Shown piece by piece: positions 54,486-63,587 of a DNA stretch of 64,000 nt; positions within the stretch are counted from its first letter, which is position 1, and the number at the start of each line of letters is the position of its first letter. Under the pieces are notes generated by a model. It made no database searches, was not told the DNA's origin, and saw only the letters and a program-made list of their open reading frames with translations. Origin of the DNA: JAABRU01 sp050180235 (GTDB taxonomy: Bacteria > Desulfobacterota > Desulfobacteria > Desulfobacterales > Desulfococcaceae); contig JBFXEJ010000011.1 of the NCBI GenBank assembly GCA_050180235.1, positions 31,911 through 95,910 on the forward strand. The letters are read 5' to 3'. The position numbers and the translations under genes were made by a program.

Positions 54486-54626
54486 AACCGGCATCCTGCC
54501 GGTTCCGGGGCGGCAGGATGCCTCCCCTGCGATGCAGAATATGTGAAAGAATTTTTTCAGACCAATTAGCAGAACAGGCATCCTGCCTGTTCATGAACCG
54601 CAGCACAGGCAGGATGCCTATGCTGC
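54486..54626. repeat. GGCATCCTGCC palindrome cluster
   Basis: Two short perfect palindromes, AACCGG-N7-CCGGTT (54486-54504) and GAACAGGCATCCTGCCTGTTC-type (54572-54592), share GGCATCCTGCC. A third, ACAGGCAGGATGCC, is at 54605-54618. The family lies only here in the window. Confidence 0.7.
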
Positions 54627-54632
54627 TTTTTT
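54600..54632 (+). terminator. Intrinsic terminator after the flotillin operon
   Basis: GCAGCA...AGGC pairs with GCCT...TGCTGC around AGGAT, followed by TTTTTT. It ends a transcript about 160 bases past the coiled-coil gene. The 923-residue gene starts only 33 bases later, so it must rely on read-through or on a promoter inside the structure. Confidence 0.7.
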
Positions 54633-54664
54633 AAAAAACACTGCGTTGAAAGACATTCATCATT

Positions 54665-57436
54665 ATGGCAGACAATAAGATAGACAAAGGACAGTTCATA
54701 CAAAGATGGGCTTTTTTCCCCATTGCCCAGTCATACAAAATGGCTTCGATTATGGCCCTGTCTGAGGGATTTAAGCAAAGGGCGGATACTTTTTATTTTT
54801 CGATCATAAAACTGTTTCCCATATGGAGAACGCTCAGACCCTGGGTCAAAAAATATATCTATTTCTGGGCCACAGAAGAAGAAAAGTCTGTAATGAAACA
54901 TACACTGGGCCAGGAACTTTACAGAATATGGCTGGAAAATGTCGGGGGGAGAAAATCCGGGTTCAGGGCATTGGTGGATGAAAAGGTTTCTTTTTTCAAA
55001 TATCTTTTCAAAAATCTGCATATTGCCCGCCATCCCTCATTTGCCGGTGTCTATGAGGACTATCTGAATACGGCTTTTTCCTTAAAACTGCTCCGTCCCA
55101 ATATTGAGGCCCATATTTATCTTTCTTTTCCTTTTTCTTTGCGCCCCCTGAAAAAATTTATAGCGCAGTATCTTGAAATGTCTGTGATAACAGGTGACTT
55201 TGAGATGCTGATGCGCCGCTTTCCCCCTTTTCATTTTATACTCAATCTCAGCACTGCTCCGGGAAAAAGAACCCCACTTGATCTCCGCGGCCTGGATTTT
55301 CAGCCGATTATCTATAAACTGACCATAAAATACAATGTGGCCCTTGAACTGGATAAAATTCAGACACGCAGCAACAACCGTTTTGTCACCTGCCTTGCTG
55401 TGGATGATCCCAAACTGGAGCAGGAACGGCAGGGCGAAATCAGAAAACTGGAAAACGAACTCAAAGGTGTTTTTCCCAATCCCGGATATGTGACCAATAT
55501 TGATTTCAAAAACGGAAAAGTGGTTTATGTTCCTGACGGAAAGGAAATCCCTTTTTACGGCATGCGCCGGGGACGTTTTCTCCAGATGCAGTCAGAACTC
55601 AACCTGATCAAAGCCATCCCCCGCCCCGGTTCTGACAGCGGAATGATTGTACGCTTCCAGCTTCGTCATCCTGTGGCTGTCATTCTGGAGGGACTTAACC
55701 GCAAACCCTGGAAAGGGGACAAACGTGAAATATCACTCGATGAAATTGAATATGTGTGGAAAGTGATTGACAGTCTCCCAAGCATTTTCACATATTCCCA
55801 GTGTGAGATGCCGCTGGACAGTTTCAATAAGGAAATATCCGGCAAGGTAATGGACTCCATAAACAAAGTGTTTGAAAATCCGGAAGCGGCAGGAAGTGAG
55901 GAAACCAAAACCATTTTGAAGGAGGTCCGGCGCCTTGAGAAAGAAGAATCAGAAGAAAGAGCATGGGATTTCCTGATTGACCGTCTTTTGGAAGGCAAAG
56001 GAAAAAAAGACGGCCCGAATCAGATCATATTGCAGGCTCTCTGCCTTCGCCTGAATGATGACGCATTTAATGCGGTTTTCAGTCTCTGGCCTCTGCTAAC
56101 AGGCCGGGAAATTTCCATTGATCAGAGCAGCGGGGAAGTCCGGGTTTCTGAGGTTCAGAAAGAAAAGGTTGAGGTGGAAAAAGACTGGGACAGCAAGGAC
56201 AGAGTCCGGAAAATAAAACGGGAAAAAATCAGAAAGACAGAATCTGTGCTGGAAAGAGGCTCCGGCAAAGTGCTTCTTCCAATGCTGGAAACTGTAAAAG
56301 ATGATATGGAAGACCTGCTGAAAAATGTTTTTGCAAAATATGTTGATGTTTCTGCGGCAACCATCCGCACCCGCAGTGAACCTTTTCTCTCTGAAATGAT
56401 TGTGGAATACTGCCTGAATGTAAAGGCTGATCCTGCAAAATTCAGGGAAAAACTGGAAAAGCATCTGACAGAGCATTACAGAATCCACTATGATTTTCTT
56501 ATCGGGTACCTGCAGGTTGAACCACCTGAAATTATCAAGAAAATACATAAACTGCATCTGAAAGACGGAAAAGCGGACTGGGATAAAATTCAGGAGCAGA
56601 TTCAGGCGGATGTGGAAGGTATTTTAAACCATATTGAAACCACGCGGGATCGTCTTTACAGTCCCAGCGGCAGCAGCCGTCTGCTCTGCTTTATTGATCC
56701 CATAAGTGTGGAGGTACGCATCGGTGATTTTATTTTTGAGGGCAACGGACTTGAGGCTGAAGAGGAATTTATCAGCAGGCATGAAAAAAGACAGTATGAA
56801 CTGGCTGAAATCAAAAGCAGCAAAAAATTTGAGATACTGCAGCTTCAGGGCAAAAAGCACTTTATGCAAATCAAGGCCGAAGTGGAGCAGTACATCAATG
56901 AACGCCAGTTGGAAGTGGTGTTCAGCGAGGTGAAAAAAGAGGCCATTGAAAAACTCAAACAGGGAAATATGGAATCCTATTTCATGCTGTCTCTGATCAA
57001 GGCCCACCAGGAGGGCGGGCTGGGAGAAGTGGAAAAAGTTCTGAATGAATCAACAAACATTGTGAGGGCCATCAAACCGGAATGGCACAAACTGCAGATG
57101 GCCACCGCTGCAAAACAGGCACTTATCGGAATATTAAAAGACAATCCGAAACATGTGGACAAGATTATGCTGGCTGTCATGCTGGATAAAACACCTGATC
57201 AGATGAAAGGCATTGTTGCGACCGATATTTACAAGGAAGTCAATGAACTGTTTGCAAAGGTTCTCCAGAATATGCGCTATGTCATGCCCATGTCCACCAT
57301 GCCGCGAATGACAAGGGATTCGAATCTGCCTTCCCAGGGCAGGGCACTGGAATTCGGAACCGGAGCGGAAAATGAAACGCAGACTGAAACTGTGGAGGTG
57401 CTTCCGCACACTGACCGGGAATCAGGGAAAAACTGA
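54665..57436 (+). CDS. Large protein of unknown family, possible SPFH-like middle part
   Basis: A 923-residue protein I do not recognise. It has no signal peptide and no clear TM helix. The first 400 residues are globular, with the hydrophobic-aromatic patch FSLKLLRPNIEAHIYLSF and a segment LKGVFPNPGYVTNIDFKNGK. Residues about 555-595 (YVDVSAATIRTRSEPFLSEM, IVEYCLNVKADPAKFREKL) look weakly like the VDV...VxV strand pattern of SPFH/band-7 domains. Residues about 700-780 are helical and charged. It may be a partner of the flotillin-like protein two genes upstream. It lacks a strong Shine-Dalgarno. Confidence 0.6.
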   Translation: MADNKIDKGQFIQRWAFFPIAQSYKMASIMALSEGFKQRADTFYFSIIKLFPIWRTLRPWVKKYIYFWATEEEKSVMKHTLGQELYRIWLENVGGRKSGFRALVDEKVSFFKYLFKNLHIARHPSFAGVYEDYLNTAFSLKLLRPNIEAHIYLSFPFSLRPLKKFIAQYLEMSVITGDFEMLMRRFPPFHFILNLSTAPGKRTPLDLRGLDFQPIIYKLTIKYNVALELDKIQTRSNNRFVTCLAVDDPKLEQERQGEIRKLENELKGVFPNPGYVTNIDFKNGKVVYVPDGKEIPFYGMRRGRFLQMQSELNLIKAIPRPGSDSGMIVRFQLRHPVAVILEGLNRKPWKGDKREISLDEIEYVWKVIDSLPSIFTYSQCEMPLDSFNKEISGKVMDSINKVFENPEAAGSEETKTILKEVRRLEKEESEERAWDFLIDRLLEGKGKKDGPNQIILQALCLRLNDDAFNAVFSLWPLLTGREISIDQSSGEVRVSEVQKEKVEVEKDWDSKDRVRKIKREKIRKTESVLERGSGKVLLPMLETVKDDMEDLLKNVFAKYVDVSAATIRTRSEPFLSEMIVEYCLNVKADPAKFREKLEKHLTEHYRIHYDFLIGYLQVEPPEIIKKIHKLHLKDGKADWDKIQEQIQADVEGILNHIETTRDRLYSPSGSSRLLCFIDPISVEVRIGDFIFEGNGLEAEEEFISRHEKRQYELAEIKSSKKFEILQLQGKKHFMQIKAEVEQYINERQLEVVFSEVKKEAIEKLKQGNMESYFMLSLIKAHQEGGLGEVEKVLNESTNIVRAIKPEWHKLQMATAAKQALIGILKDNPKHVDKIMLAVMLDKTPDQMKGIVATDIYKEVNELFAKVLQNMRYVMPMSTMPRMTRDSNLPSQGRALEFGTGAENETQTETVEVLPHTDRESGKN

Positions 57437-57580
57437 AAAAAAATATTAAAACCGGGTTGAATAATTGCTGAAAGAGGACTATAATTAACAGATATGTGAA
57501 AAGCCGGTTTTTCCTGTTTTCTGCAAATGCTTTGTTTTTCAGACTGATGCGGATTTTCCGGCTTTTTGCAGGTTCATCAT

Positions 57581-57730
57581 TGGGTAGAGGGTCAAATCCG
57601 TTGATAAGGTCTCCCCTCCCTTGAGGGAGGGGCAGGGGGAGGGTGAAAACATCACTGATTATCCCCCTCCCCTGACCCCTCCCACCAGGGGAGGGGAATT
57701 TTTGGATCAACAGATTTGCACCACTACCCA
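57581..57730. repeat. Palindromic element with TGGGTAGTGG ends, copy 1
   Basis: About 150 bp with ends TGGGTAGAGG and CCACTACCCA. Its core is CTCCCCTCCCTTGAGGGAGGGG-like. A second copy is at 63897-64000 and may run past the window edge. It occupies the gap between the 923-residue gene and the DUF1573 gene. Confidence 0.8.
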
Positions 57731-57777
57731 TCATTGTAATTTGTATAAACAGATCGTTGCAAAAGGAGCATAATGCT

Positions 57778-58545
57778 ATGAAAATGAAAACATGGAGTAT
57801 AATCACTTTCCTTCTTCTGTCTGCCGGAACACTCTGTTTCGGTGCAGGGGAGGAGGCAAAGAAACCGCTTGCGCTTGCACCCCAGGCAGTGCATGAGTTT
57901 GAACCGGTACTGGACGGAGATGAGGTTATCCACAGCTTTGTGGTTCAGAACAAAGGGGACGCGGAACTGCAGATTGAACGCGTCAATACCGGCTGAGGGT
58001 GCACACTTGCTTCTTTTACGAAGCAGATCCCTGCCGGCGGCGAGGGAAAAATTGAAATTAAAGTTAATACAACAGGTTATGGCGGAAGAAAACTGTCCAA
58101 AAACATTACTGTGTTCACAAACGACCCGGATCCGGCCCGCAGACAGATCGGTCTGACAATTCAGGGAAATGTGAAACAGTTTGTCACCATCAGTCCGAAC
58201 CGCATCCGGATGACCGGCCAGGTGGGAAATGAGATCAAATCCAAAGTGAGCATTATCCCGCAGGCAGACTATCCTTTCAAGATTCTTGAAGTGAAAACCG
58301 AGAAACCGGACAATATCCGGGTGGAAATGGAAACAGTGCAGAAGGAAACAGTCACGGAATACCTGCTGACAGTTGTGAATCTGAAACAGGCAAAAATCCG
58401 GTATGCGGATAATATCATCCTGAAAACTGACAGTCCTGTCCGTCCGGAGCTGAAGATCAATGTTTACGGCAATATCTTTGATCCTCCGCCTTCACCTCAG
58501 GCACAGAACACAGCAGATGAAAAAGCAAAATCCGGGGCCAACTGA
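57778..58545 (+). CDS. DUF1573 protein with in-frame TGA, probable selenoprotein
   Basis: One frame of 255 residues, broken only by TGA at 57994-57996 (codon 73). A signal peptide (IITFLLLSAGTLCFGAG) precedes an Ig-like domain with DGDEVIHSFVVQNKGDAELQ. The region around the TGA reads IERVNTG-U-GCTLASFTKQI, aligning with the DUF1573 hallmark CGCT, whose first Cys is the TGA. Downstream reading continues with PAGGEGKIEIKVNTTGYGG, then VFTNDPDPARRQIGL and IQGNV, all family-typical, so the frame is real on both sides. A hairpin 9 bases after TGA is noted separately. DUF1573 proteins are exported and unassigned. AAAAGGAG precedes ATG 57778. Confidence 0.8.
58006..58026 (+). promoter_or_regulatory. 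Candidate SECIS-like hairpin after the TGA
   Basis: TGCTTC (58008-58013) pairs with GAAGCA (58020-58025) around a six-base loop. C58006 pairs with G58026 and T58007 bulges out. The loop starts 17 bases after the TGA, a spacing like that of the E. coli formate dehydrogenase element. The loop (TTTTAC) lacks the G usually required among its first bases, so the match is imperfect. Confidence 0.5.
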
Positions 58546-59198
58546 TGGCAATTGTCAAAGAAATCAGAGCCGTGATTTTGGACTGTGACGGTGTTATGTT
58601 TGATACGGCCAGTGTCAACCGCATCTACTACAACCGCATCCTGCAGCATCTGGGAAAAGAGGAAATGACGGACCAGGATTTTGCCTACGCTCATATGTAC
58701 ACGGCAGATGGCTCCCTGGCCCGTCTGTTTCCAAATCCTGCGGAATACTCTGCAGCGCAGGCTTTCCGCAAAATCATGCCCTATGGGGATTTTATACCGC
58801 TTATGGAGCCGGAACCTTATCTGAAAACTCTTCTCACAAGGCTTCGGCCCCGGTATAAAACAGCTATTGCCACCAACCGGACAGACACAATGCCGCGGGT
58901 GCTTGATGAATTTGATCTGAAAGATGATTTTGACATGGTGGTGACAGCTCTGGATGTGGAAAATCCAAAGCCGCATCCCGAAGAACTGCTTAAAATACTG
59001 GGGCATTTCAGTCTGTCACCCGCACAGGCCCTGTATGTGGGAGATACGCAGTTGGATGAAACCGCTGCAAAAGCAGCGGGTGTGGTGTTTGCGGCCTTTA
59101 AAAATCCGGATCTGTCTGCGGATTTTCATATATCAGGTCTCAAAGAACTTGCGGATATTCTGAGGCTGGAAGATGATAAGCCTGCACTGAAAACCTGA
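58545..59198 (+). CDS. HAD-superfamily hydrolase
   Basis: A 217-residue phosphatase-like protein. The nucleophile motif AVILDCDGVMFDT is at the N-terminus, the Thr/Asn motif in TAIATNRTD and motif III/IV in VENPKPHPEELL and YVGDTQLDETAAKAAG. It belongs with phosphoglycolate-phosphatase-like HAD-IA enzymes; the substrate is unknown. Its ATG shares one base with the stop of the DUF1573 gene (TGATG), so the two are translationally coupled. Confidence 0.88.
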   Translation: MAIVKEIRAVILDCDGVMFDTASVNRIYYNRILQHLGKEEMTDQDFAYAHMYTADGSLARLFPNPAEYSAAQAFRKIMPYGDFIPLMEPEPYLKTLLTRLRPRYKTAIATNRTDTMPRVLDEFDLKDDFDMVVTALDVENPKPHPEELLKILGHFSLSPAQALYVGDTQLDETAAKAAGVVFAAFKNPDLSADFHISGLKELADILRLEDDKPALKT

Positions 59199-59268
59199 AT
59201 ATTCCGCCAATGTCTTTTTTGCAAAACCCTGATGAGCCTGAAAACTCTCAGGGTTTAAGCGGAATATT
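59198..59268. terminator. Nested inverted repeat after the HAD gene
   Basis: An outer perfect 10-bp pair AATATTCCGC (59198-59207) / GCGGAATATT (59259-59268) encloses an inner 9-bp pair AAACCCTGA (59224-59232) / TCAGGGTTT (59248-59256). It begins on the last base of the HAD stop codon. It may act as a terminator, but no T-run follows. It is also symmetrical enough to be a protein-binding site. 59269-59384 holds nothing else I can see. Confidence 0.5.
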
Positions 59269-59384
59269 ATCGGCAGATCGTTTTGATTTGGCATAAGTCA
59301 CTCTGGAGGGCACTGACACCGAATCATGTGCCGGGAAAAAACATAGACTTCAACTGATTCCAAAAATCAAACAGGAACCCTGCA

Positions 59385-60692
59385 TTAACAGATTCTTTTT
59401 CCGATTTCTGCTGCTTTTTCCAAAATTCTCACCAGATTCACCCTGCACAGTTGACGGTTTCTCACCAGCATTTTTCCGTTTATCATCACATCCCGCACAT
59501 CACTTCCGCGCGCTGCATAGACAATATGCGAAATGGGATCATACATGGGCGTAAGATGCGGCTGATTTGTATCCATAATAATCATATCCGCAGATTTTCC
59601 AATTTCCAGAGAACCAATCTGCTCTCCCAGCCCGATGGCCTTTGCACCTTCAATGGTCGCCATTTTCAGCACAGTATGGGCATTCATGACAGTGGGATCA
59701 AGGGTGCTGACTTTATGCAGTTTCGCGGCTGTGTCCATTTCCCCAAACAAATCCAGATTGTTGTTGCTTGCGCATCCGTCTGTTCCCAGCCCGACCGTGA
59801 TTCCTGCTTTCAGGAATTGGGGAACCGGAGCGATTCCGGAAGCCAGTTTCATATTGCTTTCCGGATTGTGGGAAATGCAGGCTCCGTGTTCTGCAATGAT
59901 TTCAATATCTTTTTCATCCACCCATACGCAATGCACCAGCAGCGTGTTCTGATCCAGTATTCCGAGTTTGTCGAGATATGCCACAGGACTCAGACCATGC
60001 AAATTTGTCATCTGCTCTCTTTCTGCTTTTGTTTCAGACACATGAATCTGAAAAAGCAGCCCGTGCGCATCTGCTCCTGCTTTGGCTTTTTTCAAAGTCT
60101 CTGCTGAACAGGTATAAGGCGAATGGCAAAAAAGCGATGGCCGAATCAAAAGCGAAACACCTTCCCATTTTTCTGCAAATGCCAAAGCTGTGTTCACATT
60201 TTCCGCAGGATGGGGAACTCCGGGCGCGGGAAAATCAATTATTCCATGCCCCAAAACCGCACGAATCCCCATTTCCTGCACGGCCTCTGCAACATGATCT
60301 TCCAGAAAATAGCCGTCACAGCAGGTCGTTATGCCGGAAAGCAGCATTTCCGCACACGCGAGCATGGTTCCCGCTCGCACGGATTCCGGGTTTATATGCT
60401 TTGCCTCTGCCGGAAAAATATGCTGGTTAAGCCATTGATCCAAAGGCAGATCATCTGCCAGTCCCCGGAACAGGGTCATGGGCATATGGGTGTGCGTGTT
60501 TACCAGACCGGGCATGACAATGCCGCCGCGTGCATCGATTTTCTCAGCAGTCTCCGGAAAATATTCCGGCATTTTCTGAAAAATTTTCTCTATTTTCCCA
60601 TGTCTTATGCAGATAAGTCCTTTTTCAAAAATCTCAGCATCCGGATTCATTGTGACAATGGTTCCATTGTAAATGACTGTATCAAAACACAT
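59385..60692 (-). CDS. mtaD: Amidohydrolase, MTA/SAH deaminase type
   Basis: A 435-residue TIM-barrel metal-dependent deaminase of the TRZ/ATZ group. Motifs are PGLVNTHTHMPMTLFRGLADDLPL, HVSETKAER, VWVDEKDIEIIAEHGACISHNPESNMKLASG and GLGTDGCASNNNLDLFGEM. The metal ligands (HxH, the later His residues and Asp in GTDG) are all present. By family it deaminates 5-methylthioadenosine, S-adenosylhomocysteine or 5'-deoxyadenosine. It is on its own transcript. The gap 60693-60957 carries a repeat but no gene. Confidence 0.9.
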   Translation of the reverse strand: MCFDTVIYNGTIVTMNPDAEIFEKGLICIRHGKIEKIFQKMPEYFPETAEKIDARGGIVMPGLVNTHTHMPMTLFRGLADDLPLDQWLNQHIFPAEAKHINPESVRAGTMLACAEMLLSGITTCCDGYFLEDHVAEAVQEMGIRAVLGHGIIDFPAPGVPHPAENVNTALAFAEKWEGVSLLIRPSLFCHSPYTCSAETLKKAKAGADAHGLLFQIHVSETKAEREQMTNLHGLSPVAYLDKLGILDQNTLLVHCVWVDEKDIEIIAEHGACISHNPESNMKLASGIAPVPQFLKAGITVGLGTDGCASNNNLDLFGEMDTAAKLHKVSTLDPTVMNAHTVLKMATIEGAKAIGLGEQIGSLEIGKSADMIIMDTNQPHLTPMYDPISHIVYAARGSDVRDVMINGKMLVRNRQLCRVNLVRILEKAAEIGKRIC

Positions 60693-60838
60693 CCTGATCC
60701 CCCCTTTTTCTCATTATCTGTTTTTTTCCTTGACCCAAACAGGCATTTGGGAATAAAATAGCAGATTTTCAGAAAAAATACAGTTTAAAAAGATTGGATA
60801 CAGGCTTCATTATGGCTGACAATTTTTTGTGTGAGGAT

Positions 60839-60926
60839 TCCCACAGAGAGCACAGATATAATACACAAAGAACACAGGGGAAAAAACTCTGTGATCTCCG
60901 TGAAAAACTCTGTGTCCTCTGTGGGA
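60839..60926. repeat. CACAGAG-type inverted repeat
   Basis: TCCCACAGAGAGCACAGA and CTCTGTGTCCTCTGTGGGA form the outer arms, with AAAAAACTCTGTG-like words inside. This is the largest copy of the family in the window. It lies between the deaminase and DUF29 genes. Confidence 0.7.
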
Positions 60927-60957
60927 GAACCGCGGGGCAGAAAGGATTGAATTCATT

Positions 60958-61395
60958 ATGACAGCAGTTTCTTTGCACGAACAGGATTTTTATGCATGGA
61001 CAAAACAGCAGTCTGATATTCTCAAATCCGGTATGCTTGCCAATTTGGATGTAGATTCTCTTATAGAGGAACTGGAAAGCATGGGAGCAGGTGAAAAACG
61101 GGAACTGATTCACAGGCTGACTTTGTTACTGGGGCATTTGCTGAAATGGGTATTTCAGCCGGAAAGACGCAGCAACAGTTGGCTGGCAACCATAGAAGAA
61201 CAGCGTTTGGAAGTTCTTGATTTACTGGAAGATAATCCAAGTCTGAAACATCAGTTAAATCAAAATTTTGAAAAAGCATATGCAAAGGCTGTTCTGTTTG
61301 CGATAAAGGAAACCAATTTGCCCAGGTCAACTTTTCCCAATGAAACTCCTTTTACTTTGGAACAGACTTTGGACAGAACATATTTCCCCAAATAG
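60958..61395 (+). CDS. DUF29 family protein
   Basis: A 145-residue cytoplasmic helical protein. SLHEQDFYAWTKQQSDILKSG, LDVDSLIEELESMGAGEKREL and RLTLLLGHLLKWVFQPERRSNSW match the DUF29 family, whose role is unknown and which is scattered in cyanobacteria and proteobacteria. AAAGGATTGAATTC precedes the ATG. It lies between two repeat blocks, which fits a mobile accessory gene. Confidence 0.85.
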   Translation: MTAVSLHEQDFYAWTKQQSDILKSGMLANLDVDSLIEELESMGAGEKRELIHRLTLLLGHLLKWVFQPERRSNSWLATIEEQRLEVLDLLEDNPSLKHQLNQNFEKAYAKAVLFAIKETNLPRSTFPNETPFTLEQTLDRTYFPK

Positions 61396-61585
61396 GCAGT
61401 AAGCCAAACCGGATGATCTTTTTTACGTGTGAGTTTTCTCTGTGCCACTCTGCGGAAACTCTGTGATGCGGTTAAAAAAAAGGCAGTCTTCTGGAACTTT
61501 ATGTCTTTGTGTCTTTGCGGCAAAAACAGCCGCAAAGACAGATGGATATTGAATTTACATTCTATTTATTCTTATCAGGTGAATT

Positions 61586-63502
61586 ATGATACAAATTACT
61601 CTTCCGGATGGAAATATCCGGCAGTTTGAAAACGCGCCCACAGGTTTTGATGTGGCCCAAAGCATTTCCGAAGGACTGGCACGGGAATGCGTGGCCGCAG
61701 AAGTTGACGGAAACATTGCTGATCTGTATGCACCGATTCCCCATGGTGCAAAACTCCGGCTTCTGACCACCAAAGATCCGGAATCCCTGACCATCATGCG
61801 CCACAGTGCCGCGCATGTTATGGCACAGGCCATTGTCCGGCTCTATCCCAATGCCAAACTCACCATCGGACCGGTGGTGGAAGAGGGATTTTACTATGAC
61901 ATTGACATGCAGACGGTTTCGGATGCTGATTTCCCGAAAATCGAAGAGGAAATGAAAAAAATTGTCAAGGCCAAACTCCCGATCCGCAGAAAAACTGTTG
62001 CCAAAACAGAGGCTTTGGATTTCTACAAAAATGAACCCTACAAAACCGAAATGATCTGCGATTTGCAGGACGGAACCATTTCTTTTTATGAACAGGGCGA
62101 ATTTACGGATTTGTGCAGAGGCCCCCATGTTCCCCATACGGGTTTTATCCGTGCTTTCAAACTCATGAAGGTTTCCGGAGCCTACTGGCGTGCGGATCAG
62201 ACCAAAGCCCAGTTGCAGCGGATTTACGGAACCGCATTTTTTGACAAAAAAGACCTTAAAGCCCATCTGGATTTTCTGGAAGAGGCCAAAAAGCGCAATC
62301 ACCGCAAACTGGGGGAACGTCTGGATCTGTTCAGTTTTCATGACGAGGCTCCGGGTATGGCTTTTTTTCATGCCAAAGGAATGGTCATCTGGAACACCCT
62401 GCTGGATTACTGGCGGGAAGAACATAAAAAAGCCGGGTATGTGGAAACCAAAACCCCGATTATGCTCAACCGGGCTTTGTGGGAGCGCAGCGGGCATTGG
62501 GAAAATTACCGTGAAAATATGTACACTTCCCGCATTGATGAGTTTGAATATGCGATCAAACCCATGAACTGCCCCGGAGGAATGCTGCTGTATGCAAACA
62601 AACCCCATTCCTACAAGGATCTGCCTTTGCGGCAGGGGGAAATCGGGCTGGTTCACCGCCATGAACTCAGCGGTGTGCTGTCCGGCCTGTTCCGGGTTCG
62701 TGCGTTTCATCAGGATGATGCGCATATTTTTATGACACCGGATCAGATTGAAAGCGAAATTCTCGGTGTGCTGCAACTGGTGGATCGGATTTACAGCACT
62801 TTCGGGCTGGGATTTCATCTGGAACTGTCCACCCGTCCCAAAAAATCCATTGGAACCGATGAACAGTGGGAGATGGCCACCAACGGCCTGAAATCCGCAC
62901 TCAATGCCTATGGACAGGACTACAAAATCAATGAGGGGGACGGCGCATTCTACGGCCCCAAAATTGACATTCACATCAAAGATGCGCTGGGACGGACATG
63001 GCAATGCGGCACAGTGCAGTTGGATATGTCGCTGCCGGAACGCTTTGATCTGAGTTATGTGGGAAAGGACAATGAAAAACACCGTCCCATTATGATTCAC
63101 CGGGTGATTTACGGTTCCATTGAACGCTTTTTCGGCATTCTCACCGAGCATTACGCGGGCAAATTTCCCCTGTGGCTCGCGCCCGTGCAGGTCATGCTGC
63201 TGCCCATGAATGATGAACTGATTTCCTATACACAGGAACTGCGCGACTTTCTGGGAAAAGCAGGGATTCGGGCAGAAATGGATGAGCGCACTGAAAGCCT
63301 GAACAAAAAAATCCGGGAGGCCCAGTTGAACTATATTCCCCTGATTGTCACCATAGGCGCAAAGGAAAAGGAAAACAGCACCCTTTCCGTGAGAACTTTG
63401 GACGGAAACGTGAAATACGGCATTCCCAAAAATGAGTTCATTGTACTGGCTGTGGAGTATATCCGGTCAAGAAAACCGGATTTGGAGCTGTTCCGGGAAT
63501 GA
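61586..63502 (+). CDS. thrS: Threonyl-tRNA synthetase
   Basis: A 638-residue class II synthetase with its three parts: N-terminal TGS domain (MIQITLPDGNIRQFENAPTG), editing domain (HSAAHVMAQAI, HxxxH zinc pair) and catalytic core. The core has MNCPGGMLLYANKPHSY, RVRAFHQDDAHIF and YGPKIDIHIKDALGR. The anticodon-binding domain (PLWLAPVQVMLLPMND) ends it. The usual downstream infC-rpmI-rplT genes are absent. 61396-61585 upstream is filled with repeat-like sequence (CTGCGGAAACTCTGTGATG, CTTTGTGTCTTTGCGG). Confidence 0.97.
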   Translation: MIQITLPDGNIRQFENAPTGFDVAQSISEGLARECVAAEVDGNIADLYAPIPHGAKLRLLTTKDPESLTIMRHSAAHVMAQAIVRLYPNAKLTIGPVVEEGFYYDIDMQTVSDADFPKIEEEMKKIVKAKLPIRRKTVAKTEALDFYKNEPYKTEMICDLQDGTISFYEQGEFTDLCRGPHVPHTGFIRAFKLMKVSGAYWRADQTKAQLQRIYGTAFFDKKDLKAHLDFLEEAKKRNHRKLGERLDLFSFHDEAPGMAFFHAKGMVIWNTLLDYWREEHKKAGYVETKTPIMLNRALWERSGHWENYRENMYTSRIDEFEYAIKPMNCPGGMLLYANKPHSYKDLPLRQGEIGLVHRHELSGVLSGLFRVRAFHQDDAHIFMTPDQIESEILGVLQLVDRIYSTFGLGFHLELSTRPKKSIGTDEQWEMATNGLKSALNAYGQDYKINEGDGAFYGPKIDIHIKDALGRTWQCGTVQLDMSLPERFDLSYVGKDNEKHRPIMIHRVIYGSIERFFGILTEHYAGKFPLWLAPVQVMLLPMNDELISYTQELRDFLGKAGIRAEMDERTESLNKKIREAQLNYIPLIVTIGAKEKENSTLSVRTLDGNVKYGIPKNEFIVLAVEYIRSRKPDLELFRE

Positions 63503-63532
63503 TATTTTCTGACAAATAAACAGACGATACAA

Positions 63533-63561
63533 ACCTGCGGGCGAATAATCCACCCGCAGGT
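63533..63561 (+). terminator. Hairpin after thrS
   Basis: ACCTGCGGG (63533-63541) pairs with CCCGCAGGT (63553-63561), a perfect 9-bp stem. The following GAAATTTCTTT is only a weak T-tract, so termination may be partial or factor-dependent. Confidence 0.55.
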
Positions 63562-63587
63562 GAAATTTCTTTGAACAGGAGATGAAT

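Noticed and set aside
61562..63151. A 529-codon open frame on the minus strand opposite thrS
   Set aside because: It lies wholly within thrS, whose motifs are unmistakable; the antisense product is low-complexity and lacks a ribosome binding site.
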